NCBI GenBank assembly: GCA_041664965.1
Contig: JBAYJT010000002.1
Coordinates: 1 to 64,000 of the forward strand
Source of the DNA: JBAYJT01 sp041664965
GTDB lineage: Bacteria; Pseudomonadota; Gammaproteobacteria; UBA9339
DNA: 64,000 bases
Direction: 5' to 3'
Shown here: piece by piece, positions 55,671-64,000 of the stretch
Numbering within the stretch: the stretch's first letter is position 1
Layout of the letters: each line of letters starts with the position of its first letter
Program-made: the position numbers and the translations under genes
The notes under the pieces: generated by a model
The model's database searches: none
Told to the model about the DNA's origin: nothing
The model's input: the letters and a program-made list of their open reading frames with translations, nothing else

Positions 55671-55708
55671 CCCATTGATTTTAAAAGAAAACATGTAGAC
55701 ATGTTTTT
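55653..55708 (-). repeat. MST dispersed element, copy 13
   Basis: Minus-strand copy ending in a perfect AAAACATGT-AG-ACATGTTTT palindrome. It truncates the HD-hydrolase remnant upstream of dnaG. Confidence 0.82.
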
Positions 55709-55710
55709 TG

Positions 55711-55739
55711 GTAGAAACAGGTTTAAAACCTGTCTTTAC
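55711..55739. repeat. GTAGAAACAGG palindrome
   Basis: 29-bp palindrome GTAGAAACAGG...CCTGTCTTTAC directly after MST copy 13 and just before dnaG, another REP-like repeat. Confidence 0.75.
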
Positions 55740-55777
55740 AGTTGAATATCGAAGCGAAGCCAAGTATATTGCATAGC

Positions 55778-57550
55778 ATGCCAGGCCTAATACCACGCAA
55801 TTTCATTAATGATTTGCTCGCCCGAATTGACATCGTCGACGTTATTTCGCCACGCATAAAATTACGCAAAACCGGTGGCAATTACTCGGCCCTCTGCCCT
55901 TTTCATAAAGAAAAAACGCCGTCTTTTTCGGTAAATCCAGCTAAACAGTTTTTTTACTGCTTTGGCTGCGGCGCACATGGCGATGCTATTAAATTCGTCA
56001 TGCAATTTGATCGCCTAGATTTTCTAGATGCAGTCGAGCTCTTGGCCGGCCAAATCGGCTTAGAAGTACCTCATGAAACGCTTTCGCCCGAAAAGCAGGT
56101 CGCTTTGGAACAACATAAAAAATCTTATGATTTGCTCGCAAAAGTCGCTAATTTTTACGAAAAATCTCTAACAGAATCGAGTAAAGCCGAAGATTATTTG
56201 CGTACCAGGGGCTTAAACGCCGAAGTTCGGAAACGCTATGCTTTAGGTTATGCGCCGGGTATGCGCGGCGGATTAGTTAATTATTTACAAAAAAATAATT
56301 TTAGTAATAAAGAAACTAGCGAAATTCTTTTACAAAATGGACTTTTACTCAAAAACGATTCCGGAACAATGCACGAGCGCTTTCGCGATCGCATTATGTT
56401 TCCGATTCGCGATAGACGCGGCAGAGTTATAGCCTTTGGTGGCAGAGCTTTTGGCGACGAAATGCCAAAATATTTAAATTCCCCTGAAACGCCGATTTTT
56501 CATAAGGGCTCCGAGCTTTATGGGCTCTACGAAGCACGCCAAGCCACGCCACATCTAGAGAAAGTTTTAGTTGTGGAAGGCTACATGGATGTTATTGCTT
56601 TAGCGCAATATGGTATTGACTTTGCCGTCGCTACCATGGGCACGGCCATTACTGATAAACATGTCCAAAAGTTGCTGCGCGAAACCAAAGAAATCATCTT
56701 TTCTTTCGATGGCGATAATGCTGGCCAAAATGCAGCCTGGCGTGCCTTAGAAAACATTTTGCCACTCATGCGCGATGATATGCAGGTAAAATTTCTCTTT
56801 TTACCAACTAAAGACGATCCGGACAGCTATATTCGCAAGGAAGGCCAGCTAGCTTTTTTACGTAGCATAGAAAGCTCTGTTCCGCTTTCCGATTTCCTCT
56901 TTCAAAAGCTAAGTAGCGATTTAGACTTGAATAAGCCAGACGGCAGAGCTGTTTTTGTGCAAAAAACTCGTATTTTGCTCGACAAAATGCCCCAAGGAGT
57001 TTTCCAAGAAATGCTTTGGCAAAAGCTAGCACAATTGGTACATAGCGACGTAAACACCTTAAGAAAGACTCAGACCAGTGCGGAGCCTAGCCATCAACCT
57101 CCAGCAGAAATATACACTAGAAATAACTCTTTCCAACAACATAGCCTCCCACAACCCGCCAAAACTGCTTTGAGCCTGCTTTTGTATCATCCAGCCCTCG
57201 TGAAAGAAATTGTAGATTTAGAGGCAGTGCGATCTTTAAATTTACCGTCTTTATCCCTGCTTTTTTGGCTTTTTGAGCTACTCCAAAAGCGTCCAGACTT
57301 AACTTTGACAGAAATTCTAGAAAGCTGCCAAGATCCTGCCAAAATGCAGTTTTTAGCTGAAATTGCTATTAATCCACCGCTTATCCCCCAATCTGGCCTA
57401 AAAAGCGAATTTTTAGGCGCTATAGACAAGCTACATGGCTTAAGTTTAGACCAAACTATCGATGAATTGATGCAAAAAAGCAGCCAAGGGACTATAACCA
57501 ATGAAGAAAAAGCTTTGCTTTGCCAGCTTATAACTCAAAGCAAAAAATAA
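55778..57550 (+). CDS. dnaG: DNA primase
   Basis: Makes RNA primers for replication. The 590-residue protein starts MPGLIPRNFINDLLARIDIVDVI, matching the family start, so the 12 upstream in-frame residues are rejected. A CHC2 zinc finger (CPFHKEKTPSF...FYCFGCGAHGD) is followed by the TOPRIM core (VVEGYMDVIAL; FSFDGDNAGQNA). The helicase-binding C-terminal domain is more divergent. No good ribosome-binding site is seen; two repeats lie just upstream. Confidence 0.95.
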   Translation: MPGLIPRNFINDLLARIDIVDVISPRIKLRKTGGNYSALCPFHKEKTPSFSVNPAKQFFYCFGCGAHGDAIKFVMQFDRLDFLDAVELLAGQIGLEVPHETLSPEKQVALEQHKKSYDLLAKVANFYEKSLTESSKAEDYLRTRGLNAEVRKRYALGYAPGMRGGLVNYLQKNNFSNKETSEILLQNGLLLKNDSGTMHERFRDRIMFPIRDRRGRVIAFGGRAFGDEMPKYLNSPETPIFHKGSELYGLYEARQATPHLEKVLVVEGYMDVIALAQYGIDFAVATMGTAITDKHVQKLLRETKEIIFSFDGDNAGQNAAWRALENILPLMRDDMQVKFLFLPTKDDPDSYIRKEGQLAFLRSIESSVPLSDFLFQKLSSDLDLNKPDGRAVFVQKTRILLDKMPQGVFQEMLWQKLAQLVHSDVNTLRKTQTSAEPSHQPPAEIYTRNNSFQQHSLPQPAKTALSLLLYHPALVKEIVDLEAVRSLNLPSLSLLFWLFELLQKRPDLTLTEILESCQDPAKMQFLAEIAINPPLIPQSGLKSEFLGAIDKLHGLSLDQTIDELMQKSSQGTITNEEKALLCQLITQSKK

Positions 57551-57561
57551 TCCCTAATTTG

Positions 57562-57605
57562 CTGTTTTTCTTTAAAATCAATAGGTTATAATTTTAAATT
57601 TAAGA
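57562..57605 (+). repeat. MST dispersed element, copy 14 (partial)
   Basis: Plus-strand copy lacking the AACATGTCTAC end, between dnaG and rpoD. Confidence 0.65.
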
Positions 57606-57723
57606 ATGGAAAAATGGAATGCCTGGCACCAGATGTACAAAAATTAAATTTTTTCACATTTTTTCTTTTCTTGTGCTATAACTCTCTGACGTTTAACAAC
57701 TTTTATAGGGAATATCCAGTTTT

Positions 57724-59967
57724 ATGTCTACAAAAAATAAAAAGAAAAAGGCCAAGCCAGTGAAAAAAGTAGTCAAGAAAAAACCTGCTGCAAAAAAGTT
57801 AATATCTAAGAAATTAATAGTTAAAAAACCTAAAATCAAAAAAAAAGCAGCTAAAAAACCTGCCGTTAAAAAGCGAGCCCAAACACCTAAAAAAATCATC
57901 AAACCAGAAAAACCGACTCCAAAACTCAAAACCAAGACTGCGACCGCGACCCAAGCAGTTGCTCCAGCTACAGCGACACAAGAACAGTCGGGTCTGCAAA
58001 AATTAATTTCAGAAGGCAAAAGAGACGGCTCTGTCTCGGTAAATGCTGTAAACGCTTATCTTTCTACTGACTTTGATGTCGACCGCGTTGAAGAAGTAAT
58101 TAACATGCTAAATGGCATGGGAATTGATGTTTGCAACGAACAAGATGATTCAGATGGAGCAGCAAAAGAAGCCGCTCCTATAGCGGCCCCGGTCGCTCCT
58201 GTTGTTGCTGCTACTTTAGGCGATGAAGAAGTTGGCTCAACGACCGATCCAGTACGCATGTATATGCGCGAAATGGGCAGCATTCCTCTTTTAGATCGTA
58301 AAGGAGAAATCGCTATAGCTAAACGCATCGAAGAAGGAACTCGCTACATGCTATCTGCTTTAACAGAATTTCCCGGCATTATCGAATCCATTATAAGTGA
58401 CTATGAAAAAACTTTAACTGGGGAAAAACGCCTCTCTGACATTGTCACTGGATTCGTCGAAGATGACAAAGAAGCAGTTATTGATGAAAAATTAGCTATG
58501 CAATCCGAAGCTGATTTACTAGAAAATTTAGATGGTGAAGAAGATCTACCTCCTGACGCTATTGTAATGCCGAAAAAAACTCCAGAGCCTATCAAAGAGC
58601 CACCCAAAGTTGAAGTTAAAGAAAAAGATAAGAAAAAAAAGAAAAAAGATGATGAGGAAGGCGGGGACGAAAGCGGCGGAGAAGAAGCCGAAGAAGACAC
58701 TAGCGAAGACGGAAACAGCTCTGATGACTTGGATTTATTTGACGGACCAGATCCAGAAGTAGCAAAAGAACACTTTGAAGAGTTAAAAAATTTAGACACC
58801 AAATATGCCAAAACCCTGAAAAAATATGGTCGCAAACACAAAAATACCGAAAAAGCGCAAAAGAATCTTACTGAATGCTTTTTAAAATTCAAACTAACTG
58901 CTAAAGAGTTTCATAAACAAGGCACTAAACTGCGTCATCTCTTAGAAAATATTCGTGCACAAGAATTCCTAATCATTGATGCTTGCGTAAAAAAAGCCAA
59001 AACCTTGCGCAAAAACTTTATCGCCTCTTTTGTCGGTAACGAGAGCGATTTAACATGGTTAGATCGATACATCTCTAAAAACAAAGACCGCGCTGCAATA
59101 CTCCGCGAAAACGCAGCTAATATTCACCGCGCACAGAAAAAACTTTTAGCCATAGAGCAAGCAAATCGACTCAAAATTCAAGAAATCAAAGAAGTGAATC
59201 GCCAAATGTCTATAGGCGAAACACAAGCTAGACGCGCCAAAAAAGAGATGATCGAAGCAAACTTACGCTTAGTAATTTCTATCGCCAAAAAATACACTAA
59301 CCGTGGTTTACAATTTCTAGATCTAATTCAAGAAGGCAATATAGGCCTAATGAAAGCGGTAGATAAATTTGAATATCGCCGCGGTTATAAGTTTTCCACG
59401 TATGCAACTTGGTGGATCAGACAAGCCATAACGCGCTCTATTGCCGATCAAGCACGTACAATTCGTATTCCCGTTCATATGATTGAAACCATTAACAAAC
59501 TAAATCGAATTTCGCGTCAAATCCTACAAGAAACAGGATCGGAGCCAACTCCAGAGGAACTGAGCAAACTCATGCTTCTTAGCGAAGAAAAAATCCGAAA
59601 GATCCTAAAAATTGCCAAAGAACCAATTTCCATGGAAACGCCAATCGGCGATGATGAAGACTCTCACCTAGGCGATTTTATTGAGGATAACAACACTCCT
59701 CCGCCTGTTGATTCTGCTACCGCATCAGGCTTAAGAGAAGCTATCGGTGAAGTATTGGCCTCTTTGTCTCCACGCGAAGCAAAAGTACTCCGCATGCGCT
59801 TTGGCATTAGCATGAACACTGATCATACTTTAGAAGAAGTTGGTAAACAATTCGACGTAACACGCGAACGTATTCGTCAGATCGAGGCTAAAGCACTCCG
59901 CAAATTACGCCATCCCAGCCGTGCCGAAAAAATGCTAAGTTTCCTAGATCGAGAAGATGATGAATAG
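57724..59967 (+). CDS. rpoD: RNA polymerase primary sigma factor (sigma-70)
   Basis: Housekeeping sigma factor. At 747 residues it is much longer than E. coli RpoD (613). An N-terminal Lys/Ala/Pro extension (~1-85, histone-H1-like KKPAAKK runs) precedes region 1.1 ([23 protein letters not shown]). Region 1.2 is [17 protein letters not shown] nonconserved region holds a poly-Lys then strongly acidic insert (~300-345). Regions 2-4 are standard: [55 protein letters not shown] and [25 protein letters not shown]. It is last in the rpsU-yqeY-dnaG-rpoD cluster. Confidence 0.96.
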   Translation: MSTKNKKKKAKPVKKVVKKKPAAKKLISKKLIVKKPKIKKKAAKKPAVKKRAQTPKKIIKPEKPTPKLKTKTATATQAVAPATATQEQSGLQKLISEGKRDGSVSVNAVNAYLSTDFDVDRVEEVINMLNGMGIDVCNEQDDSDGAAKEAAPIAAPVAPVVAATLGDEEVGSTTDPVRMYMREMGSIPLLDRKGEIAIAKRIEEGTRYMLSALTEFPGIIESIISDYEKTLTGEKRLSDIVTGFVEDDKEAVIDEKLAMQSEADLLENLDGEEDLPPDAIVMPKKTPEPIKEPPKVEVKEKDKKKKKKDDEEGGDESGGEEAEEDTSEDGNSSDDLDLFDGPDPEVAKEHFEELKNLDTKYAKTLKKYGRKHKNTEKAQKNLTECFLKFKLTAKEFHKQGTKLRHLLENIRAQEFLIIDACVKKAKTLRKNFIASFVGNESDLTWLDRYISKNKDRAAILRENAANIHRAQKKLLAIEQANRLKIQEIKEVNRQMSIGETQARRAKKEMIEANLRLVISIAKKYTNRGLQFLDLIQEGNIGLMKAVDKFEYRRGYKFSTYATWWIRQAITRSIADQARTIRIPVHMIETINKLNRISRQILQETGSEPTPEELSKLMLLSEEKIRKILKIAKEPISMETPIGDDEDSHLGDFIEDNNTPPPVDSATASGLREAIGEVLASLSPREAKVLRMRFGISMNTDHTLEEVGKQFDVTRERIRQIEAKALRKLRHPSRAEKMLSFLDREDDE

Positions 59968-59980
59968 AACCTTGCAATTT

Positions 59981-59998
59981 ACCACATAAAGCTGTGGC
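59981..59998 (+). terminator. Weak hairpin after rpoD
   Basis: CCACA / TGTGG stem with an A-rich downstream stretch. It may end rpoD transcription, but there is no T-tract. Confidence 0.3.
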
Positions 59999-60035
59999 AA
60001 AATAAGCTATACTGTGTTATCATGTCCTCAATAAA

Positions 60036-60123
60036 GGTGGTGTAAAACCTGAATAATCTGCGACACCGAAAGGTATCGTAAGCGTCATGTAATGGCGTCA
60101 GACTCAGGGTACTGCCTTTTTTT
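60036..60123 (+). ncRNA. Structured RNA upstream of a DUF3800 gene
   Basis: A closing stem GGTGGTGT (60036-60043) with GTACTGCC (60109-60116), largely wobble-paired, encloses two hairpins. One is CGACACC-GAAA-GGTATCG with a tetraloop (60061-60078); the other is GCGTCAT-GTA-ATGGCGT (60082-60098). Seven T residues follow the closing stem, as in a terminator-like end. The RNA precedes a DUF3800 gene by about 37 bases. Comparative work has described several structured RNA motifs upstream of DUF3800 genes; which motif this is cannot be decided here. Confidence 0.6.
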
Positions 60124-60160
60124 ATACCTACGATTCAACCAAAAAACAGGTAATATTTAA

Positions 60161-60814
60161 ATGCCATCAGCCTCTGTATTTCTTGATGAAAGCGGCGATC
60201 TAGGATGGAAGTTCGACGCGCCGTATAGAAAAGGTGGTTCAAGTCGCTATTTAACAATTGCTGCTTTGATCGTTCCTCATGAAAAGAAGCACTTTCCTCC
60301 CAGATTAATAAAAAAATTATACAGTCAACACGAATGGCCCTGTACTGCAGAAAAAAAATGGAAAGATATGTATAATAATGAAAGACTAAATTTTATAAAA
60401 AATTCTAAAAGCTTATTGGAACAGCACTCAGAGATACAATGCACAGCTATCACTGTGAACAAGGAGAAAGTACAAAGCCATATACGCAATGATCCTAATA
60501 AGCTTTACAACTACATGATTGGACTTATCTTACCAAGAAAAATAAAACACTTTAGCAGGATTGTCTTATCCCCAGATCCTAGAAGCATTAAGATTCAATC
60601 TGGCAATAGCTTACCAGATTACTTAAAGTTGCTTTTATGGTTTAGCGAAAAAGCTTCAACAGATGTTATGTATCGTCCCTTAGATAGCGCCACATGTAAA
60701 TCAATACAGTTCGTAGATATGCTGGCCGGAGCCATTCAAAGATATCATGAGGACAGAGACAACATCGTTGATGACTTACGTAAACATATCAAAACGCATG
60801 AATTGTTTTTTTAG
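60161..60814 (+). CDS. DUF3800 domain protein
   Basis: A 217-residue protein of the DUF3800 family. It begins VFLDESGDLGWKF, the conserved DESGD motif of this RNase-H-like fold, and near the end has SIQFVDMLAGAIQRY, the conserved D-x-LAGA helix. Such genes are common on mobile and defence-related DNA and often lie behind structured RNAs; the biochemical role is unknown. The gene is preceded by the hairpin RNA at 60036-60123 and a weak AGG site. It is followed by tRNA-Ile2. Confidence 0.8.
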   Translation: MPSASVFLDESGDLGWKFDAPYRKGGSSRYLTIAALIVPHEKKHFPPRLIKKLYSQHEWPCTAEKKWKDMYNNERLNFIKNSKSLLEQHSEIQCTAITVNKEKVQSHIRNDPNKLYNYMIGLILPRKIKHFSRIVLSPDPRSIKIQSGNSLPDYLKLLLWFSEKASTDVMYRPLDSATCKSIQFVDMLAGAIQRYHEDRDNIVDDLRKHIKTHELFF

Positions 60815-60877
60815 ATAAAGATTAGAATCTTGCATTCTATTATAATTTGCAGTTAAAATGCGTTTTCCTCTAATTGA

Positions 60878-60926
<49 letters not shown>

Positions 60927-60954
<28 letters not shown>

Positions 60955-61295
60955 AATTCCCCTTCCACGCTCTCTAAAATCAACTCTTTACCGCTTATAA
61001 GTTCTACAGATGCTGCACCGCAAGCTGGACATAGATAAACATTATCTTCTACAATAAATTCTTTTTGGCAATCGCGGCAAAGAATCTTCACTTCTTCAAA
61101 AGAAAGAACTAGCTCAGCGCCCTCAGCACAGGTGCCTTTAGCTAAGGTTGCAAAAGCAAATTGCATAGTGTCTGGAACGATTTGGCGCAGTTTTCCAATG
61201 CGTAAAGTAACTTTTGTAATGCGCTTTAATTTCTTTTCAGAAGCGATTTGATCCAATGTGGTAAATATATTTTGTAAAAGGCTAAATTCGTGCAT
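60927..61295 (-). CDS. hypA: Hydrogenase/urease nickel incorporation protein HypA
   Basis: A 122-residue nickel metallochaperone. It starts MHEFSLLQNIFTTLDQIA, where the Met-His-Glu N-terminus is the nickel site, and has a zinc site made of two CxxC pairs (CRDC and CPAC). The start is placed at the MHE Met, not the earlier in-frame residues. The last ~9 codons (GGPTRTRT) are antisense to the 3' end of tRNA-Ile2; the true family end is near ILESVEGE. No hypB or hydrogenase genes are in the window. Confidence 0.88.
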
Positions 61296-61435
61296 AAGAC
61301 CAAGTACAATAATACAAAATTCACATTCTGGCAAAAAGTCAATACCGGGTTTAAAGCCCTTGCTAAAATTTTAGAAAAAGCTTAGTCTATGAACTTCATA
61401 AAATGCTGAGATTTTTCACTATCTAGGTTCTTTGT

Positions 61436-63178
61436 ATGTCTCTTAAACACACTCTACTAGCCACATTTACACTCCTTTCATTAACCGCCCTTAGCAACAC
61501 GCTAGCAGCGGATTTAAGTGAAACTTATCGCGAGGCTTTGGCTAACGATCCGACTTTTAAAGCAGCCGGAGCTACATTAATGGCTACCAAAGAAAAACTA
61601 CCCATTAGTCGCGCAGCTCTACTGCCAAACTTAAGCGCCAGCACTGATGTTTTTCGTAATTTCTCTAGCACTGATGGCACAACTCCATATGGAACAGATG
61701 CCGGTGGACGATACTTTACTAGCACCAACTCCTTGACTGTCACCTTGAAACAGCCCGTTTTTAACTACACCTCCTGGGCAAAAGTGCAAAACGCATCGGC
61801 TTTAGTCAAACAGGGCGAAGCCACTTACTTCTACGCACAACAAGATTTAATCTTACGTACGGCAACTGCTTATTTGAACGTCTTACAAGCCATAGATGTC
61901 TTAAGATATACAAGAGCTGAAAAAACATCCATAGGTTCTACTTATAACCAAGAACAACAGCGCTTTAAAGTTGGCTTAATTCCTATAACGAATCTATATG
62001 AAGCTAAAGCTCGCTACGATAAAATCTGCGCCGATGAAATAACTGCGCAATTTGATGTTACCAACAAAAAAGAAAAACTGCGTGAAATTATTGGACACGA
62101 ACCAGATAATTTAACTCCATTCGTCAAAAAACTACCTCTGATAACCCCCGATCCAAGTGATATCGAGGCTTGGACCGCAGCGTCAGAAAAAAACAACTAC
62201 TCTTTGCAAGCCGCTTACTACGGGATGATAGCCGCTAAAGATAATATTTTGGTCGAAATGGGCGGACACATGCCAACTGTCGATGCTAGTTCCAGCTACT
62301 ACTATTCTTACAATAATAACGCCTCTGGCTCTGGCAATTTATATCGCAATAGAGTAGGCACTTTGGGGCTCACTTTACAACTCCCAGTTTATCAAGGCGG
62401 CTTGACTAGTGCAAAAGTACGTGAAGCCAACGATAATTATCAGCAATCTGTAGATAACCGCGAAAAAACTTACAGAACAGTAGTAAGCACCGCACGTCAA
62501 TCTTATTTAGGTACTATAGATGCCATAAGTAAAGTGAAGGCGGACGAACAAGCAGTAATATCTAACGATAGCAACTACAAAGCCATGGGGGTCTCTTATC
62601 ACTATGGTACACGCACCATGACAGATCTTTTAAACGCTGAGTCTGGTTTATATAGCGCGCAAAAGAACTTCGCTATAGATCAGTATCAATATCTAATACA
62701 AACTTTAACATTAAAACAAGCAGCTGGGTCGCTTAGCGAACAAGATTTAAAAATAATAAATAATTGGCTGGATAAAAGCAAAACCGTGCCAATCGTACCA
62801 ACTGGTCCAGTCAAAAATACTCCAAGCAAAATCAGCAATGACTTAAACAAAAAAGCTACGTCAGCTACAAAACTCACGCTAGTGCGCTCGCAAGGAGAAA
62901 AATATGTTCTTTCTCTAAATCCACAACACTACGTTCTGCAACTTGAAGCAAGTAACAACGAGCAAACTTTGCGCTCTTTCATCGCAAATCATCCTGGACC
63001 TTTACATCTAACCTATGTCGGCATTACCACCGGCGACGGCAAAATCTATAAACTTATCGCTGGAGATTATGCCTCACAACAACAAGCCGAAAGTGCAAAA
63101 ACTAAATTAGCACAAGCTTGGCACTTGTCCCCTTGGGCACGTAAAGTTAGTTCTCTGCAAAGTGAAATCAACCACTAA
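61436..63178 (+). CDS. TolC-family outer-membrane efflux protein fused to a SPOR-like domain
   Basis: Outer-membrane channel for efflux or type I secretion. A signal peptide (LLATFTLLSLTALSNTLA-A) leads the two-repeat TolC domain: DLSETYREALANDPTFKAAGA, then LNVLQAIDVLRYTRAEKTSIGS, and LQLPVYQGGLTSAKVREANDNY. MTDLLNAESGLYSAQKNFAIDQY follows. After a Lys/Thr linker (~455-490), residues ~495-575 read YVLQLEASNNEQTLRSFIANH...KIYKLIAGDYASQQQAESAKTKL, which matches the SPOR (septal peptidoglycan-binding) pattern. The C-terminus of TolC faces the periplasm, so the fusion is topologically sensible. Length 580 versus ~450-490 for plain TolC. Confidence 0.85.
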   Translation: MSLKHTLLATFTLLSLTALSNTLAADLSETYREALANDPTFKAAGATLMATKEKLPISRAALLPNLSASTDVFRNFSSTDGTTPYGTDAGGRYFTSTNSLTVTLKQPVFNYTSWAKVQNASALVKQGEATYFYAQQDLILRTATAYLNVLQAIDVLRYTRAEKTSIGSTYNQEQQRFKVGLIPITNLYEAKARYDKICADEITAQFDVTNKKEKLREIIGHEPDNLTPFVKKLPLITPDPSDIEAWTAASEKNNYSLQAAYYGMIAAKDNILVEMGGHMPTVDASSSYYYSYNNNASGSGNLYRNRVGTLGLTLQLPVYQGGLTSAKVREANDNYQQSVDNREKTYRTVVSTARQSYLGTIDAISKVKADEQAVISNDSNYKAMGVSYHYGTRTMTDLLNAESGLYSAQKNFAIDQYQYLIQTLTLKQAAGSLSEQDLKIINNWLDKSKTVPIVPTGPVKNTPSKISNDLNKKATSATKLTLVRSQGEKYVLSLNPQHYVLQLEASNNEQTLRSFIANHPGPLHLTYVGITTGDGKIYKLIAGDYASQQQAESAKTKLAQAWHLSPWARKVSSLQSEINH

Positions 63179-63216
63179 AAACAATCCTCAAAGTTATTAA
63201 GAAGGAGTAAATAAGC

Positions 63217-63663
63217 ATGAAAAAGAAGTTTCTAGTATTAATCGCCAATTCCAGTGAAGCACAATTATTCGATGCTGCTGAATTACGCAGCAAAGATGTC
63301 TTAAGTTTAGCTAAATTTGCTCACCCTAAAAGCCGCGAAAAAGTGAGCGATCTTGTGACAGACAAAGCTGGATTCGTACAAAATCACGGTGTTGCTGCTA
63401 ATGCCTACGAAGGTAAGCACAATCCCAAAGAAGTTGAAGCGGAACACTTCGCAGAAGAATTAGTGAAAAGTGTTACTGAATTTTGCCAAAAATATCAACG
63501 TAGTGATTTACTCTTCGTCGCTCCAGCTCACTTTTACAATTGGTTTAAAAAACACTGGCATCATCACAACATAAACATTGAGTATTTAGGCAAAGACTAC
63601 ACAAAACTTAACGCAAGAGAACTCACATTAATTTTGCGCAAACACTTTGAATTGCCGGACTAG
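63217..63663 (+). CDS. Host-attachment family protein
   Basis: A 148-residue protein of the host-attachment family (PF10116-like). It opens FLVLIANSSEAQLFDAAEL, has the conserved AHPKSREKVSDLVTDKAGF region, HNPKEVEAEHFAEELVKSV, and LFVAPAHFYNWFKKHW. Members are linked to attachment in Agrobacterium but are widespread cytosolic proteins of uncertain function. AAGGAG precedes the ATG by 11 bases. It lies 38 bases after the TolC-SPOR gene and may be co-transcribed with it. Confidence 0.85.
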   Translation: MKKKFLVLIANSSEAQLFDAAELRSKDVLSLAKFAHPKSREKVSDLVTDKAGFVQNHGVAANAYEGKHNPKEVEAEHFAEELVKSVTEFCQKYQRSDLLFVAPAHFYNWFKKHWHHHNINIEYLGKDYTKLNARELTLILRKHFELPD

Positions 63664-63669
63664 GAAGAA

Positions 63670-63702
63670 AATTATAAATTATGAATTATGAGTTATGAAT
63701 TT
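63670..63702. repeat. AT-rich ATTATGAATT repeat, left arm
   Basis: AATTATAAATTATG... stretch directly before MST copy 15. It is inverted relative to the matching stretch at 63777-63812. Confidence 0.6.
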
Positions 63703-63704
63703 TA

Positions 63705-63766
63705 GAGACCTGAACTTCAAATTACAACTCATTGATTTATATATAATTCCTGTAGACATGTTTTTT
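63705..63766 (-). repeat. MST dispersed element, copy 15
   Basis: Full-length minus-strand copy flanked by inverted AT-rich arms, just before the MFS gene. Confidence 0.85.
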
Positions 63767-63776
63767 ACATCCTTCT

Positions 63777-63812
63777 TTAATTCATAATTTATAATTCGTA
63801 ATTCATAATTAT
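63777..63812. repeat. AT-rich ATTCATAATT repeat, right arm
   Basis: Inverted partner of 63670-63702. Together with MST copy 15 it makes a ~140-base nested inverted structure. Confidence 0.6.
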
Positions 63813-63820
63813 TTTTCCCC

Positions 63821-64000
63821 ATGCCAAACAAAAAACAAAAACATCTTATCTTCGCCGTATTATTCTCAATAATAATTATTGATGCTTTGGGCATTGGTAT
63901 AATTTTTCCGCTTTTGGGACCTTTATTTCTTAGCAAAACAAGCCAGATCGTTTCGGGATCCCTAAGCCATGACATGCGCAATATTGTTTATAGTTTGGCG
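63821..64000 (+). CDS. MFS transporter, N-terminal part (truncated by window end)
   Basis: The frame is open for 60 codons to the window edge. After MPNKKQKH comes the first membrane helix LIFAVLFSIIIIDALGIGIIFPLLGPLF, with the D-x-x-G-x-G-I-x-x-P-L-L pattern of drug-proton antiporters of the tetracycline-efflux type. The rest of the protein lies outside the window. No clear ribosome-binding site; the AT-rich repeat is directly upstream. Confidence 0.75.
   Translation, partial: MPNKKQKHLIFAVLFSIIIIDALGIGIIFPLLGPLFLSKTSQIVSGSLSHDMRNIVYSLA

Noticed and set aside
58401..58892. 163-codon minus-strand Ser/Phe-rich frame
   Set aside because: Antisense shadow of the charged insert of rpoD.
60036..60123. 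Glycine riboswitch
   Set aside because: ACACCGAA and CTCAGG fragments resemble it, but the core order and pairing do not fit, and the downstream gene is DUF3800 rather than a glycine gene.
63679..63981. Minus-strand 100-codon frame at the window end
   Set aside because: Runs through AT-rich repeats and an MST element and is antisense to a clear MFS transporter start.

Overview
The window reads as a chromosomal stretch of a low-GC gammaproteobacterium, most likely a host-associated member of a Legionellales-like lineage. The phylum-level call rests on gene order: pgsA followed by tRNA-Gly/Cys/Leu, hupB-tRNA-Val-tRNA-Asp-ppiD, secG followed by tRNA-Leu(GAG), aroK-amidase-mutL, the mlaFEDCB operon, kdsD-lptC-lptA-lptB-hpf, and rpsU-yqeY-dnaG-rpoD with tRNA-Ile2 nearby. 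The host-associated reading is inference. It rests on several large, low-complexity Ser/Thr/Pro-rich proteins that look like secreted effectors, a host-attachment family protein, and a very high load of small dispersed repeats.

Layout. 1-9.2 kb: a membrane protein, acyl-CoA dehydrogenase + MTA/SAH nucleosidase, HAD phosphatase + L,D-transpeptidase, an ATPase-fold regulator, a nitroreductase and an HD-domain protein. 9.2-19.6 kb: housekeeping genes (ppiD, tRNAs, HU, tldD, kbl, pgsA, nusB, glyA, ligA). 19.7-27.3 kb: an accessory island with a DUF1016 nuclease, a BrnA-like antitoxin, a hydrolase, two large effector-like proteins and a DUF4143 ATPase. 27.6-38.2 kb: tpiA-secG, mutL-amidase-aroK, an ArnT-like glycosyltransferase, adenine deaminase, and the hpf/lptBAC/kdsD cluster. 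39.1-46.5 kb: a tandemly duplicated two-gene module, each copy pairing an effector-like protein with a soluble hybrid histidine kinase behind a duplicated promoter. 46.7-50.4 kb: the mla phospholipid-transport operon with a foreign gene inserted. 50.4-60 kb: a second DUF4143 ATPase, recD2, and the macromolecular-synthesis operon carrying a decayed Rpn nuclease. 60-64 kb: a DUF3800 gene behind a structured RNA, tRNA-Ile2, hypA, a TolC-SPOR fusion, a host-attachment protein, and the start of an MFS transporter.

Two dispersed repeat systems run through the window. The first is an element of about 55-60 bp with the core AAAAACATGTCTAC, called here the MST element because its ATG frame reads M-S-T. 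I count 15 full or partial copies; all are intergenic, except that two supply the apparent start codon and N-terminus of a gene. The second is a set of 23-29 bp GTAG...CTAC palindromes. These often sit exactly at gene ends and supply the TAG stop codon, and one lies in frame inside ppiD.

The strongest candidate for an undescribed system is the duplicated effector plus phosphorelay-kinase module at 39.1-46.5 kb.
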